The notes beneath the pieces were generated by a model, which did no database searches, was not told the DNA's origin, and worked only from the letters and a program-made list of their open reading frames with translations. The position numbers and the translations under genes are program-made. Shown one piece after another: positions 8,283 through 17,010 of a stretch of 64,000 nucleotides of DNA (position 1 is its first letter; every line of letters begins with the position of its first letter). The stretch is from NCBI RefSeq assembly GCF_014054725.1, contig NZ_CP059563.1:1825749-1889748 (forward strand), in the 5' to 3' direction. Source of the DNA: Conchiformibius steedae. Its GTDB lineage: Bacteria; Pseudomonadota; Gammaproteobacteria; Burkholderiales; Neisseriaceae.

Positions 8283-9599
8283 TTAAATCAAATCCAAATC
8301 GTTCACACGGTCAAAGATATGCGTACTTGCCTGACCTTCTTCCCACAATTTGATTTTTAGGCGCAAATCGTTTACCGATTCGGCTTGGCGCAGGGCTTCA
8401 TCATAAGTAATCAAATCTTCGGTGTACAAGCGGAACAAATCTTGGTCAAAAGTTTGCATACCGTCTGTTTCCGAACGCGCCATCAAGGCGATACATTCCA
8501 TCAGTTCGCCTTTGAAAATATGGTCTTGCATGGCGGGGGTGTTAATCAGCAAGTCCACAATTGCGGTACGTCCGCCTTCTTTCAAACGCGCCAAACGCTG
8601 TCCGATAATGCCCACGGTATTCAATGCCAAATCCATCAATACCTGCTGATGTCGCTCTTCGGGATAAAAGTTCAAAATCCGTTCAATGGCTTGCACGGCG
8701 TTGTTGGCGTGAATGGTAAAAATACACAAGTGACCGGTTTGCGCCAGTTGCAAGGCGTATTCCATGGTGTGTTCGTTACGCACCTCGCCCACGCACACCA
8801 CATCGGGCGCTTGACGCATCGCCGATTGTACCGCCATGGACCAGCTGTTGGTGTCTGCACCCAATTCGCGCTGGGTAAAGATGCTTTTAATCGGTTTGTG
8901 CAGGTATTCTACAGGGTCTTCAATGGTCACAATATGACCTGCGGCGTGTTTGTTACGCCAGTCCAGCATCGCCGCCATTGAGGTAGATTTACCCGAACCG
9001 GTCGCGCCCGCCAGCACCAACAATCCGCGCGGCTGCATCGCCAAGTCTTTCAAACCTTGCGGTAATTTTAATTCGTCCACCGTTAGGATTTTGGTGGTAA
9101 TGCGCCGCCACACCATGCCTACCCGCCCTTGTTCGTGATAGGCATTGACACGGAAACGCGTGCCGTCTGCCGACTGAACCGAGTAGTTCAATTCCAGCTC
9201 TTTATCAAATTTGATGCGCTGTTCGGGGGTCATGGTGGAATACACCAATGCCTGCGTATCAATGGCAGTCAGCACTTTTAAAGGCACGGGGGTCAGTTCG
9301 CCATTGATTTTAAACGAGGGCGGAAAGCCTGCGCTGATAAAGATATCCGATGCCAGCCGTTTTTCGCATTCCACTGCCATTTTTTCCAGCAAAGGATGCA
9401 GGGCGGGCGTACGCAAGGCCAAAGCGGGGTCGCCCGCCGCCACAGTGGGCATTTCGCGCCGCGATACCGCTTCGCTGGCCGCCAATCGCGCCTGCGCCCG
9501 CTCTTTGGCCGCCATTTCGGGGTGGTTGGACTTGTAGTCGCTTACCAAGCCGGAAAGCAGTGCGGTCAAATCTTGCGGTTGTTGGTTTTGCTGAGTCAT
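8283..9599 (-). CDS. pilU: Type IV pilus retraction ATPase PilU
   Basis: PilT-like hexameric ATPase that assists pilus retraction at the inner membrane. The 438-residue protein has an N-terminal extension of about 70 residues before the PilT-like part. Walker A GATGSGKS is at 198-205, the Asp box IVTIEDPVEYLH at 223-234 and Walker B VVCVGEVRNE at 267-276. The ATG at 9599 is preferred over a TTG two codons upstream. It lies 23 bases after pilT and probably shares its transcript. Confidence 0.95.
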   Translation of the reverse strand: MTQQNQQPQDLTALLSGLVSDYKSNHPEMAAKERAQARLAASEAVSRREMPTVAAGDPALALRTPALHPLLEKMAVECEKRLASDIFISAGFPPSFKINGELTPVPLKVLTAIDTQALVYSTMTPEQRIKFDKELELNYSVQSADGTRFRVNAYHEQGRVGMVWRRITTKILTVDELKLPQGLKDLAMQPRGLLVLAGATGSGKSTSMAAMLDWRNKHAAGHIVTIEDPVEYLHKPIKSIFTQRELGADTNSWSMAVQSAMRQAPDVVCVGEVRNEHTMEYALQLAQTGHLCIFTIHANNAVQAIERILNFYPEERHQQVLMDLALNTVGIIGQRLARLKEGGRTAIVDLLINTPAMQDHIFKGELMECIALMARSETDGMQTFDQDLFRLYTEDLITYDEALRQAESVNDLRLKIKLWEEGQASTHIFDRVNDLDLI

Positions 9600-9622
9600 A
9601 ATCAATTCTTAAAAAAGACAAA

Positions 9623-10663
9623 TTAGGAAATCATATCGGGGTTGGCGGCTTTGGCACGAGCTGCTTCCAAAGACACCACGCCACGGCGTACCAAATCCTG
9701 CAAACATTGGTCAAGGGTTTGCATACCGAAGTTTTGACCGGTTTGCAGTACCGAGCCAAGCTGGGCAATTTTGTTTTCGCGAATCAGGTTACGCACCGCT
9801 GCGGTAGAAATCAGAATTTCATGCGCCGCCACACGTCCGTTGCCGTCTTTGGTTTTCATCAGCGTTTGTGCAATCACCGCACGCAGTGATTCGGAAAGCA
9901 TGGAACGCACCATTTCCTTTTCGCCTGCGGGGAACACGTCAATAATACGGTCAACGGTTTTGGCGGCAGAAGTGGTGTGCAGGGTGCCGAACACCAAGTG
10001 ACCCGTTTCGGCGGCAGTCAGTGCCAAACCGATGGTTTCGGGGTCGCGCATCTCGCCCACCAAAATAATATCGGGGTCTTCACGCAGGGCGGATTTCAAG
10101 GCATTGGCAAAACTGTGCGTATGTTCGTGCAATTCGCGCTGATTGACAAGTGATTTTTTACTTTGATGCACAAATTCAATCGGGTCTTCAATGGTTAAGA
10201 TATGACCGGGATGGTTTTGGTTTACATAGTCAATCATCGCCGCCAAGGTGGTGGATTTACCCGAACCCGTGGGTCCAGTAACCAACACCAACCCGCGCGG
10301 GGTATCGGCAATTTTTTGGAACACGCGCGGTGCTTTCAGTTCTTCCAAAGTCAGCACTTTGCTGGGAATGGTACGGAACACGGCAGCAGGTCCGCGGTTG
10401 GTGTTAAACGCATTCACACGGAAACGCGCCACGCTGGGCAGCTCAAACGAGAAGTCGGTTTCCAGATTTTGCTGATAGCTTTTGCGCTGCTGGTCGTTCA
10501 TCACCGAGCTAATCATATTGCCGACATCTTCGGAAGACATCTCTGGCAGGTTGATGCGGCGGATATCGCCGTGAACGCGAATCATGGGCGGCAGCCCGGC
10601 GGAAAGGTGTAAGTCGGACGCTTTGTTTTTCACGCCGAATGCAAGCAGGTCGGTAATTTGCAT
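9623..10663 (-). CDS. pilT: Type IV pilus retraction ATPase PilT
   Basis: Powers pilus depolymerisation, twitching motility and DNA uptake. The 346-residue protein has Walker A GPTGSGKST (130-138), the Asp box HILTIEDPIEFVH (154-166), Walker B DIILVGEMRDPET (198-210) and the His box GHLVFGTLHT (221-230), all as in well-studied PilT proteins. A promoter precedes it at 10712-10740 and pilU follows. Confidence 0.97.
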   Translation of the reverse strand: MQITDLLAFGVKNKASDLHLSAGLPPMIRVHGDIRRINLPEMSSEDVGNMISSVMNDQQRKSYQQNLETDFSFELPSVARFRVNAFNTNRGPAAVFRTIPSKVLTLEELKAPRVFQKIADTPRGLVLVTGPTGSGKSTTLAAMIDYVNQNHPGHILTIEDPIEFVHQSKKSLVNQRELHEHTHSFANALKSALREDPDIILVGEMRDPETIGLALTAAETGHLVFGTLHTTSAAKTVDRIIDVFPAGEKEMVRSMLSESLRAVIAQTLMKTKDGNGRVAAHEILISTAAVRNLIRENKIAQLGSVLQTGQNFGMQTLDQCLQDLVRRGVVSLEAARAKAANPDMIS

Positions 10664-10711
10664 AATGGTGTGTCAGGCTTGTGCTGATGAATGGGGTTAA
10701 AATTAATTGCT

Positions 10712-10740
10712 ATTGTAAAGAAATTTGAGTTCTTTGGTAA
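10712..10740 (-). promoter_or_regulatory. Probable pilT promoter
   Basis: Minus strand TTACCA (10735-10740), 17-base spacer, TACAAT (10712-10717), placing the start about 40 bases before the pilT ATG. The -35 lies within a near-palindrome, TTTGGTTAAGAGCTTACCAA, which could be an operator. Confidence 0.55.
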
Positions 10741-10774
10741 GCTCTTAACCAAAAAATAACTGCAAATGGTGGCA

Positions 10775-11473
10775 TTATCCGCACAAAGCCGATGTAGCGG
10801 GCGTAACAAAACACCATTCGCCCGCTGCCAAACCCTGCGTATCCCAAATATGGAAGCGTTCGCGGTGCAGTTTTTCCACACGGTTGCCCGCGGCTGCCAC
10901 CATGCGTTTCACCTGATGATACTTGCCTTGGCTGATGCACAGGCGCAGTTGGCGCGGATTGAGCAGCTCGGCGTGGTCGGCGGCAACGGTTTCATCATCA
11001 TCGTGCAGCAGCACCCCCGCTTGCAAACGCGCACACAAACCGTCATCGGCATCGTGTTTCAGCGTAACCGCATAATATTTGGCAACCTGATGTTTGGGCG
11101 AAGTCATGCGGTGGTTAAACGTACCGTCATTGGTAAACAGCAAAACACCTGTGGTGTCCGCATCCAACCGCCCCACTGCTTGCACGCCTGTATCGCGCAA
11201 ACGCTCGGGCAGCAGCGCAAACACACTGGGATAATCGCGCGGACGTTGCGACACTTCATAACCCGCAGGCTTGTTCAGCACCAAATAATAATACGGCAGG
11301 GGCATCAGCCACACATCTTCGTCATCAATATGTAAGCTGCAGACTTCGCCCGTGTCTTGTTCGGTGTCGCTCCACACTTCGCCATTGATGCGCACCCTCC
11401 CGCTTTTAACTAGCTTTTGACAGATTTTGCGGCTGCCTATGCCCTGTGCCTGTAAAAATTTCAATAGTTTCAC
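10775..11473 (-). CDS. rsuA: 16S rRNA pseudouridine(516) synthase
   Basis: Isomerises one uridine of 16S rRNA. The 232-residue protein has an N-terminal S4-like RNA-binding segment (MKLLKFLQAQGIGSRK through GRVRINGEVW) and a catalytic domain with Asp104 in GRLDADTTGVLLFTNDG. GKYHQVKRMVAAAGN near the C-terminus is the RsuA signature; RluB/RluF differ there. It starts four bases after the stop of the small exported protein gene, so they are probably co-transcribed. Confidence 0.9.
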   Translation of the reverse strand: MKLLKFLQAQGIGSRKICQKLVKSGRVRINGEVWSDTEQDTGEVCSLHIDDEDVWLMPLPYYYLVLNKPAGYEVSQRPRDYPSVFALLPERLRDTGVQAVGRLDADTTGVLLFTNDGTFNHRMTSPKHQVAKYYAVTLKHDADDGLCARLQAGVLLHDDDETVAADHAELLNPRQLRLCISQGKYHQVKRMVAAAGNRVEKLHRERFHIWDTQGLAAGEWCFVTPATSALCG

Positions 11474-11476
11474 GTT

Positions 11477-11839
11477 TTACGCACCATAATCGCGCAATAA
11501 CTGCTCTGCCTGACGGCGGTGCTCCACGCAAAACGCCAATACTTCGGGTGTGCGTTCGCTGCCTGCTTTGCCCAAAATACGCGCCGCAGGATGCGGCAAG
11601 CCGTCTTTACTTTTCACTTCGGTATCACGACAATTTTGCGTGTTGATTTGATTGAAATTGGCAGCAGTCGCTTTCACAAAACGGCGGTAACGGGCTTCGT
11701 CGCCATACGCGGCGCATTGTGCGGTATAGGCACTCAAAGTCATGCCGTCATTCACCAATTTTCCGCAAGCAGAAGGCGCAGCCGCAGCAGTTGCCGATAA
11801 TCCCGCCAATACCATACCCACAAATAATTTTTTCATCAT
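11477..11839 (-). CDS. Small exported protein of unknown function
   Basis: A 120-residue protein with a clear signal peptide (MMKKLFVGMVLAGLSATAAAA, cleavage after AAA). The mature part of about 100 residues is soluble and has four Cys, consistent with two disulfides in the periplasm. No family recognised. The start at 11839 has GGAAAC upstream; the longer open frame to 11944 runs into a repeat and lacks a signal peptide at its end. Followed closely by rsuA. Confidence 0.75.
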   Translation of the reverse strand: MMKKLFVGMVLAGLSATAAAAPSACGKLVNDGMTLSAYTAQCAAYGDEARYRRFVKATAANFNQINTQNCRDTEVKSKDGLPHPAARILGKAGSERTPEVLAFCVEHRRQAEQLLRDYGA

Positions 11840-11853
11840 ATTGTTTCCAAATA

Positions 11854-11959
11854 TATAGTTGATAAAAATAAAAACAAGACAAGGCGAAAACGCCCGCCGT
11901 GTACAGTAGTACATCAGGGCGTTGGCAACGCCGTATCGTTGCAATTTTAATCAACTATA
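11854..11959. repeat. Dispersed 106-bp MITE-like repeat, copy A
   Basis: Starts TATAGTTGATAAAAATAAAA and ends ATTTTAATCAACTATA, an inverted-repeat pair. The middle holds GACAAGGCG, CGCCCGCCGTGTAC, TACATCAGGGCGTTGGCAAC and GTATCGTTGC. Copies B (55071-55177) and C (60796-60902) share this layout and most bases. The TATAGT ends recall Correia-type elements of Neisseria, but the interior differs. It sits upstream of the small exported protein gene. Confidence 0.8.
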
Positions 11960-11990
11960 AAACGGGGCGACCCGCGCCCCGCCCAAGCGT

Positions 11991-13409
11991 TTAAAACCAC
12001 TCAAATACAAAGAAAATAAACGTATGCACCACAAACAGCGGCACCAAAATACCAAACGACCACAGCATATAACCAAAAAAGCTGGGCATCGGCACTTTAC
12101 GCTGTTCCGCAATCGCTTTTACCATAAAATTCGGCGCATTACCGATATAACTGAGCGCACCCATAAACACCGAACCCATAGAAATCGCCAGCAAAGTATG
12201 GAACAACTCGCCGCGCATCAGGGTAAGGGCGTCGCCGCCCGCCATATTAAAGAACACCAGATAAGTCGGGGCATTATCCAAAAACGCCGACAAAATGCCC
12301 GTCATCCAAAAATACATGGTGTTAATCGGCTCGCCCGCGCTGTTATGCACCATGGCAATCAAAGGGGCAAACGCACCTTTTGAACCTGCCTGCAAAATCG
12401 CCAACACGGGGGCAATGGTAATGAAAATCCCCAAAAACAGCTTGCCCACTTCGGCAATCGGGTCCCAGTTGAATTCGTTACCCGCACGCACTTGCTTGGG
12501 CGTGATTTTCAGCGACACAACTGCCAACACAATCAAAATCACATCGCGCACCAAATTAGGCAGCAGATAGGGCGTACCCAATACGTCAATACCGGGGTGA
12601 TTGGGTTTCCACAAACCGGACAGCAGCACCGCGCCAATCACACCACCCAGCAACAAAAAGTTCCATTTGCCGAACAATTGCAATTTGCTGTCGGCAGTGG
12701 GGTCTTTTTTCTCGATTTCGTCTTCTTGCGAAAAATAGTGGCGGTCCAGAAAATAAAAAGCAGTCAGTAAAACCACGCTGCTGATTAACACAGGCACGCT
12801 CATGTGCACCACCGTCCACATAAAGTCCACGCCTTTTAAAAAGCCCAAGAACAACGGCGGGTCGCCCAGCGGGGTTAAACCACCGCCGATATTCGCCACC
12901 AAAAAGATAAAAAACACCACCACATGCACTTTGTGTTTGCGGTTGTCGTTGGCTTTCAACAGCGGACGAATCAGCAGCATCGCTGCGCCAGTTGTCCCCA
13001 TAACCGATGCCAACACCGTACCGATTGCCAAAATCGAGGTATTGAGTTTGGGACTGCCGTGCAGGTTGCCCCACACCAAAATCCCGCCCGAAATGGTATA
13101 AAGCGCCCACAGCAGCAAAATAAACGGAATGTATTCCGCCACCAAAGCATGCGCCACCACATGAATACTCTTGGAAATACCGAATACAATGGTAAACGGT
13201 ATTAAAAACAACAATGTCCATACAGCGGTAATTTTACCGAAATGATGGTGCCAAGTATGGGAAAAAAACAGCGGACCAGTGGCAATAGACAATAAAATCA
13301 GGGCAAAGGGAATGCCCCACAACAAGCTCAATTGCGAACCGTCCATATCCGCCGCCATGGCGGGCGCGGGCAGCAAAAGCAGGGAAAACAAGGCGGCTTT
13401 CAAGTGCAT
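11991..13409 (-). CDS. nhaD: NhaD-type sodium/proton antiporter
   Basis: Inner-membrane carrier of the ion transporter superfamily that exchanges Na+ (or Li+) for H+. The 472-residue protein has a cleavable-looking signal (MHLKAALFSLLLLPAPAMAA) followed by about eleven hydrophobic segments. Motifs typical of the NhaD group are VANIGGGLTPLGDPPLFLGF, the tandem MGTTGAAMLLIRPLL, and SAFLDNAPTYLVFFN in the second half. The start at 13409 has a very strong AAAGGAGA ribosome site; the frame continues upstream without support. Substrate is inferred from family. Confidence 0.85.
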   Translation of the reverse strand: MHLKAALFSLLLLPAPAMAADMDGSQLSLLWGIPFALILLSIATGPLFFSHTWHHHFGKITAVWTLLFLIPFTIVFGISKSIHVVAHALVAEYIPFILLLWALYTISGGILVWGNLHGSPKLNTSILAIGTVLASVMGTTGAAMLLIRPLLKANDNRKHKVHVVVFFIFLVANIGGGLTPLGDPPLFLGFLKGVDFMWTVVHMSVPVLISSVVLLTAFYFLDRHYFSQEDEIEKKDPTADSKLQLFGKWNFLLLGGVIGAVLLSGLWKPNHPGIDVLGTPYLLPNLVRDVILIVLAVVSLKITPKQVRAGNEFNWDPIAEVGKLFLGIFITIAPVLAILQAGSKGAFAPLIAMVHNSAGEPINTMYFWMTGILSAFLDNAPTYLVFFNMAGGDALTLMRGELFHTLLAISMGSVFMGALSYIGNAPNFMVKAIAEQRKVPMPSFFGYMLWSFGILVPLFVVHTFIFFVFEWF

Positions 13410-13602
13410 CGGTGTCTCCTTTGGAAAGGTTGGAAAAGCTCGGGCGTACCCGAAAGGTTCTTTTTGATTGTAAGCAATGATGTCGCGTTTTACCAGCAAA
13501 ATTGCGTTTTTTATGGCGGTTTCGGCGGTTTTGCCCTGATATTATTCTGTTTAATTTAATATTTTCAGTTTTTCAATAAAATTTCTTTATTCACAAACAA
13601 AA

Positions 13603-13629
13603 CCGCGCTCTGAAAACATCAGAGCGCGG
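13603..13629 (-). terminator. Intrinsic terminator after the tandem-repeat gene
   Basis: CCGCGCTCTGA and TCAGAGCGCGG form a perfect 11-bp stem with loop AAACA; on the minus strand a TTTTG run follows. It closes the gene at 13650-13994. Confidence 0.75.
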
Positions 13630-13649
13630 CAATTTTATATTATGATGAA

Positions 13650-13994
13650 TCACTCAGTCCCATATTTATTTTTATAAACTTGTGATGAAATAAGACACTT
13701 CTCACCATCAGAAAAGTTACATTGATTAGCTAACAACTCATCTATACGACCAATAAATTGCGCCGACTCCTTTGGCGGCAACTCTTCTATACGACCAATA
13801 AATTGCGCCGACCCTTTTGGCGGCAACTCTTCTATACGACCAATAAATTGCGCCGACCCTTTTGGCGGCAACTCATCACCTATACTTGAACCATGACACC
13901 CAAATAGTTTTTGGCGAAACTTTGTTAGAAAAAGAATAGATTGCTTGCCTCTTTTCATTTTTTTCTTTTTCCTTTTCTTCTTATTATTAAGCAT
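13650..13994 (-). CDS. Basic protein with three 15-residue tandem repeats
   Basis: A 114-residue protein of unknown function. The N-terminus is extremely basic (MLNNKKKRKKKKMKRGK), then FLTKFRQKLFGCHGSSIGD, then three copies of ELPPKGSAQFIGRIE (the third has KES and ends in D), then a Cys-containing tail. The start at 13994 has AAGGAG seven bases upstream. AT-rich outside the repeats and followed by its own terminator, so it is a stand-alone unit. A multi-core peptide precursor was considered, but no modification enzyme or exporter is near. Probably accessory and recently expanded. Confidence 0.6.
   Translation of the reverse strand: MLNNKKKRKKKKMKRGKQSILFLTKFRQKLFGCHGSSIGDELPPKGSAQFIGRIEELPPKGSAQFIGRIEELPPKESAQFIGRIDELLANQCNFSDGEKCLISSQVYKNKYGTE
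13741..13875. repeat. Three exact-length 45-bp tandem repeats
   Basis: Units at 13741-13785, 13786-13830 and 13831-13875 inside the gene at 13650-13994. Units 2 and 3 differ by a single base; unit 1 has a few more changes. The period is a multiple of three, so copy-number change would keep the frame. Confidence 0.95.
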
Positions 13995-14130
13995 TAACAA
14001 CTCCTTAAATAAAATAAATATTAACTTTCAAAAAACTTTAATTTAAATTACCATAATACTCATAATTATTAAATTAAGTTGATTTAGGTTCAACTTCACC
14101 CCTATCTACTTAAATAAAAATTTCTTACTG

Positions 14131-14295
14131 TAGGGCGTGCCCCTATTTACTTATGCGGCGGTATTTTTGGCGCAAATCCGCGTCTGCCGCGTTAAAAATC
14201 CTTGCAAGGTGTTCAACCTTGCGCGGATTTTTGCCTTGCATACACGGGTTTCTACTCAAAAAACCGCTTGGCAAAGCAAATAGGGACACGCCCTA
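14131..14295. mobile_element. 165-bp MITE-like element with 18-bp terminal inverted repeats
   Basis: Left end TAGGGCGTGCCCCTATTT, right end AAATAGGGACACGCCCTA: 17 of 18 positions pair. A second, inner palindrome (AAATCCGCG...CGCGGATTTTT, with CCTTGCAAGGT and AACCTTGCGC) lets the whole unit fold into a long hairpin. No transposase. It occupies the gap 13995-14338 with AT-rich flanks, so it is probably a non-autonomous transposon or a structured repeat. Mobility is inference. Confidence 0.65.
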
Positions 14296-14338
14296 ATACA
14301 GGAGCATGGTAATCAATAGCTATTTCACCACTCTGCTA

Positions 14339-15271
14339 TCAGGCAACATAAGTCAGCCAATCGGCGTAACGCTCATCGCGCCCTTCCACAATATCAAAGA
14401 AACGTTGCTGGATTTGGGCGGTGATTTCGCCGCGCTCGCCTGCACCGATGTTGCGGTCGTCAATTTCGCGTACGGGGGTAATTTCCGCCGCTGTACCTGT
14501 AAAGAACACTTCGTCGGCGATATACAGCTCATCACGGGTAATGCGTTTTTCAATCACTTCCAAGCCCAAATCGGCGGCAATGGCAATGGCGGTGCGGCGG
14601 GTGATGCCGTCTAATGCCACGTCCAAGGCAGGGGTGTACAGCTTGCCGCCACGCACCACAAAAATATTTTCGCCCGCACCTTCCGCCACATAGCCCTGTG
14701 CATCCAACAAAATGGCTTCGTCGTAACCGCCGCGTACCGCTTCGCTGTTCGCCATAATGGAATTCATATAATTGCCGTTGGCTTTGGCTTTAATCATGGT
14801 GATATTGGGGTGATGGCGGGTAAAGCTGCTGATTTTGCAACGGATACCGCGTTTTAAACCTTCTTCGCCCAAATACGCGCCCCACGCCCACGCCGCCACA
14901 ATCACTTGCACATCATCGGGCTTGGGGGCAATGCCCAGTTTGCCCGAACCGTAAAACGCCATCGGGCGGAAATAGCAGGATTTCAGGTTGTTGGCTTTCA
15001 CAACATCCAAATGCGCCTGATTGATTTGTTCTTCGGTAAACGGCAGCTTCATGCCGACAATTTTGGCGGAATCAAACAGGCGGCGGGTGTGGTCGTGCAG
15101 GCGGAACACGGCTGCGCCTTTGGCGGTTTCATAAGCGCGTACGCCTTCAAACACGCCCATACCGTAATGCAGGGTATGGGTCAAAACATGGGTTTTGGCA
15201 TCGCGCCACTCAACCAGTTCGCCGTTGTACCAGATTTTGCCGTCACGGTTGTCCATAGTGGGGGTAGTCAT
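14339..15271 (-). CDS. ilvE: Branched-chain amino acid aminotransferase
   Basis: PLP enzyme for the last step of valine, leucine and isoleucine synthesis. The 310-residue class IV aminotransferase has [19 protein letters not shown] near the N-terminus, PLP Lys163 in [31 protein letters not shown] and [12 protein letters not shown]. Ribosome site GGAGAAACC precedes the ATG. Divergent from lapA; a TATAAT on the minus strand (15343-15348) is a candidate -10. Confidence 0.95.
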   Translation of the reverse strand: MTTPTMDNRDGKIWYNGELVEWRDAKTHVLTHTLHYGMGVFEGVRAYETAKGAAVFRLHDHTRRLFDSAKIVGMKLPFTEEQINQAHLDVVKANNLKSCYFRPMAFYGSGKLGIAPKPDDVQVIVAAWAWGAYLGEEGLKRGIRCKISSFTRHHPNITMIKAKANGNYMNSIMANSEAVRGGYDEAILLDAQGYVAEGAGENIFVVRGGKLYTPALDVALDGITRRTAIAIAADLGLEVIEKRITRDELYIADEVFFTGTAAEITPVREIDDRNIGAGERGEITAQIQQRFFDIVEGRDERYADWLTYVA

Positions 15272-15500
15272 AAGGTTTCTCCTGTGGTTTGCTTCTGATG
15301 TTTCCGCACGCTGCGGCGCGGAATGCGGAAAGTTTCCGCCACATTATACCGCCATATTTTTCTTTCCACATACAACAGCGCAAACCGTATCACAAAAACG
15401 CCAAATCGTTTACACTTACGCCCCGATTGGGAACAGAGCCCGTCTGCACCCCAAATTGAACACGCGGCGGCTTGCCCCGCCAAACACAAAAGGAATCATT

Positions 15501-15812
15501 ATGAAATTTTTTAAAATCATTTCTTTAATTATCAAGCTGTTTATTTTGCTGTTGTTGTTGGTGCTGGCATTTATCAATACCAACCGCGTTAATTTCGCCT
15601 ATCTACCTGGACAGGAAGTACAACTGCCGCTGATTGTGGTGATGTTTGGTATGTTTGTGATTGGTGCGGTATTCGGCATGTTTGCCATGTTTGGGCGCAT
15701 TTTGCGTTTACGAAGCGAAAACAACCGCTTGCGCCACGAAGTAGAAAAAACCGCCCGTTTGACCACCCAAGACTTGTCTGCCCCACAACCGATTGAAGGC
15801 GCACACAAATAA
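15501..15812 (+). CDS. lapA: LapA-domain inner-membrane protein
   Basis: A 103-residue protein with two membrane segments (about residues 5-26 and 42-66) and a short coiled cytoplasmic tail (LRSENNRLRHEVEKT), as in LapA/DUF1049 proteins. LapA works with LapB in controlling lipopolysaccharide synthesis through LpxC turnover in enterobacteria; that role is transferred by family. Start has AAAGGAATCATT upstream. lapB follows after 20 bases. Confidence 0.88.
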   Translation: MKFFKIISLIIKLFILLLLLVLAFINTNRVNFAYLPGQEVQLPLIVVMFGMFVIGAVFGMFAMFGRILRLRSENNRLRHEVEKTARLTTQDLSAPQPIEGAHK

Positions 15813-15832
15813 ACCCGCAGCAGGATGTTTGA

Positions 15833-17005
15833 ATGAGCGATTGGGAACTTTGGCAGCTGCTGCTGCCCATCGCGCTGCTGCCCGTGTTTTTCGGCATGGG
15901 CTGGTTTGCTGCGCGTATTGACATGAAAACCGTGTTAAAACAAGCCAAAACCGTGCCGACAGGCTTTTACGGCAGCTTGGATGCCATGGTGTCGCGCAAC
16001 AGCGGCAAAGCCGCCCGCCAGCTTGCCGAAGCGGTGGAACAGGCACAAAACCCCTACGAACCCAGTTTAACCTTGGGCAAACTTTACCGTCAGCGCGGCG
16101 AAAACGACAAAGCCATCGCCATGCACCAAGCCCTGCTGCATTCGCCCGATGTGGTGGGCGAACGGCGCGAACAGGTTCAGTACGAATTGGGTTTGGACTA
16201 TCAAAGCGCGGGTTTGGTGGACAGGGCAGAACGCATTTTTTTGGATTTGCAACAAAGCAATATGGCAAAACCTGCCCGCGAAGTGCTGTTAAACATCTAC
16301 CAGCAGGACAGGGATTGGGAAAAAGCCGTTTCCACCGCCAAGCTGCTGGCGCATGATGAACAAACTTATCAGTTTGAAATCGCGCAATTTTATTGCGAAA
16401 TGGCGCAAGCTGCCTTGTTCCGTTCCGATTGGGAGCAAGCCCGCACCCACGCCCTGACCGCATTAGATGCCAATAAAAAATGCACCCGTGCCAATATGAT
16501 ATTGGGCGATATTGCCCAAAAAACAGGCGATTACCCTGCTGCTGTCGCCGCTTATACTGCGATTGAAAAGCAGAACTACGCTTATTTGAGCATGGTGGGC
16601 GAGCGTTTGTACGATGCTTACGATGCCCAAGGCAAGGGCGAGGAAGGACTGAACGTGCTGATGGGTTACGCGCAGACTTTCCCGCAATTGGATTTGGTGA
16701 ATGTGATTTATGAAAAATCGCTGCTGCTGCACGGCGAAGCCGCTGCCAATGCCGCTGCGGTGGAACGGGTACGCGCCAAGCCCGATTTAAACGGCGTTTA
16801 CCGTTTATTGGGTTTACAAATCAGTGATTTGAATCCCGCTTGGAAAGCCGATGCCGACATGATGCGCGGGATTGTGGGACGACAATTGCAAAAATCGCTG
16901 ATGTACCGCTGCCGCCACTGCCATTTTAAATCGCAGGTATTTTTCTGGCACTGCCCCGCATGCAATAAATGGGAAACGTTTACGCCCAACAAAATTGAGG
17001 TTTAG
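15833..17005 (+). CDS. lapB: LapB lipopolysaccharide assembly protein
   Basis: Membrane-anchored tetratricopeptide protein that regulates LpxC stability and coordinates LPS assembly in E. coli. The 390-residue product has one N-terminal membrane helix (about 7-26), then TPR repeats through about residue 340, and a C-terminal rubredoxin-like zinc knuckle with Cys at 360, 363, 374 and 377 (CRHC and CPAC). Length and domain order match the family. Co-transcribed with lapA, and rsgA follows after five bases. Confidence 0.93.
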   Translation: MSDWELWQLLLPIALLPVFFGMGWFAARIDMKTVLKQAKTVPTGFYGSLDAMVSRNSGKAARQLAEAVEQAQNPYEPSLTLGKLYRQRGENDKAIAMHQALLHSPDVVGERREQVQYELGLDYQSAGLVDRAERIFLDLQQSNMAKPAREVLLNIYQQDRDWEKAVSTAKLLAHDEQTYQFEIAQFYCEMAQAALFRSDWEQARTHALTALDANKKCTRANMILGDIAQKTGDYPAAVAAYTAIEKQNYAYLSMVGERLYDAYDAQGKGEEGLNVLMGYAQTFPQLDLVNVIYEKSLLLHGEAAANAAAVERVRAKPDLNGVYRLLGLQISDLNPAWKADADMMRGIVGRQLQKSLMYRCRHCHFKSQVFFWHCPACNKWETFTPNKIEV

Positions 17006-17010
17006 CTGTT

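Noticed and set aside
13650..13994. RiPP multi-core precursor reading of the 15-residue repeat protein
   Set aside because: No modifying enzyme, protease or exporter is near, and the strongly basic N-terminus does not look like a leader peptide.
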